Assembly (NCBI GenBank): GCA_013396915.1
Contig: VWZL01004361.1
Span: 37,376 to 101,375 of the forward strand
Direction: 5' to 3'
From: Stercorarius parasiticus
Taxonomy: Eukaryota > Chordata > Aves > Charadriiformes > Stercorariidae
Length of the DNA stretch: 64,000 bases
The notes under the pieces were generated by a model. The model ran no database searches. It was not told where the DNA came from and worked only from the letters and a program-made list of their open reading frames with translations. The translations under genes and the position numbers were made by a program. Position 1 is the stretch's first letter. Each line of letters begins with the position of its first letter. Shown here piece after piece: positions 63,777 to 64,000 of the stretch.

Positions 63777-64000
63777 TTATTTTATTATTTCCTGAGGCCG
63801 TGGAAGAGCCGAGCGGCGGTGCACGGCGGGTCTGTACCGGCTGCGAGCCGGGCGCCTGCCGCGGCCTCCCGGGCGCTGCCCCGGGGCGGCGGGAGTGGTC
63901 CCGGCGGGGTCCCGACACTGCCCTCCCCGCTCCCCCGGGGCCGTGGCAGCCGACATCCCCCCCCCTTGACCCCGGCAGAGCCGCTGCTCCCGCCGGCTCG
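63777..64000. promoter_or_regulatory. Left edge of a strong CpG island
   Basis: From about 63790 the sequence changes abruptly from AT-rich to extremely GC- and CpG-rich and stays so to the end of the window, which is typical of a vertebrate CpG-island promoter. On the minus strand an ATG at 63956-63954, with G at -3, opens a 59-residue Arg/Pro/Gly-rich frame (MSAATAPGERGGQCRDPAG...) ending at 63777. GC-rich DNA lacks stops, so this frame alone is weak evidence. No convincing donor was seen. The associated gene may extend to the right, outside the window, or leftwards. Confidence 0.75.

Noticed and set aside
1..64000. CRISPR array, prokaryotic operon, phage, tRNA/rRNA/snRNA gene or endogenous retrovirus
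   Set aside because: No regularly spaced repeats, no dense coding, no recognisable structural RNA core motifs, and no retroviral integrase, protease or paired LTR pattern were seen. All clear RT signatures are of CR1 type. Short or very decayed copies could be missed by eye.

Overview
The window reads as nuclear DNA from a bird, as gene-poor intergenic or intronic sequence. The main evidence is the repeat content. Several CR1 LINE copies end in the avian 3' signature of repeated ATTCTATGA octamers, at about 14.70, 31.51 and 50.41 kb, and carry recognisable fragments of CR1 ORF2 endonuclease and reverse transcriptase. Older, heavily decayed CR1 remnants lie near 5.4-6.0 kb and 36.1-36.6 kb. 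The background is AT-rich and CpG-depleted. There is no operon structure, no dense coding, and none of the open frames outside CR1 is longer than about 126 codons, which is roughly what chance gives in this much AT-rich DNA. The species cannot be fixed from the sequence alone.

Layout. 1-3.7 kb is unique non-coding DNA. 3.69-4.79 kb is an odd CR1 mosaic: a plus-strand RT fragment abuts a minus-strand endonuclease fragment. 5.43-5.96 kb is an ancient CR1 endonuclease relic. 6-14.7 kb is AT-rich unique DNA with two GC-rich patches. 14.70-15.28 kb is a minus-strand CR1 with a 156-codon open RT tail. Near 16.1 kb is a hairpin-rich, MITE-like repeat, followed at 16.9 kb by a perfect 84-bp tandem duplication. 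20.55 kb holds the best candidate protein-coding exon (minus strand, 66 nt, good splice sites). A CpG-rich patch lies at 24.0-24.25 kb. 30.72-31.51 kb is a plus-strand CR1 interrupted by a 248-base run of N. 36.07-36.56 kb is an old plus-strand CR1 tail, and the AG-rich sequence upstream of it may belong to the same element. 41.19-41.46 kb is a dense CpG island with three CCAAT boxes. 50.41-50.74 kb is a short minus-strand CR1 tail. A second strong CpG island begins at about 63.79 kb and runs off the right edge.

How the parts may relate (inference). The CpG islands look like promoters or developmental regulatory islands, and the window may lie inside or beside a gene with very long introns. 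The candidate exons at 45.3, 26.9, 26.0 and 20.55 kb are all on the minus strand, so a leftward transcript starting at the 41 kb or 64 kb island is possible. I could not assign any of these exons to a known protein, and splice-like decoys exist on both strands, so this is a hypothesis only. I found no new multi-gene system, no RNA gene I could recognise, no CRISPR array and no intact mobile element.
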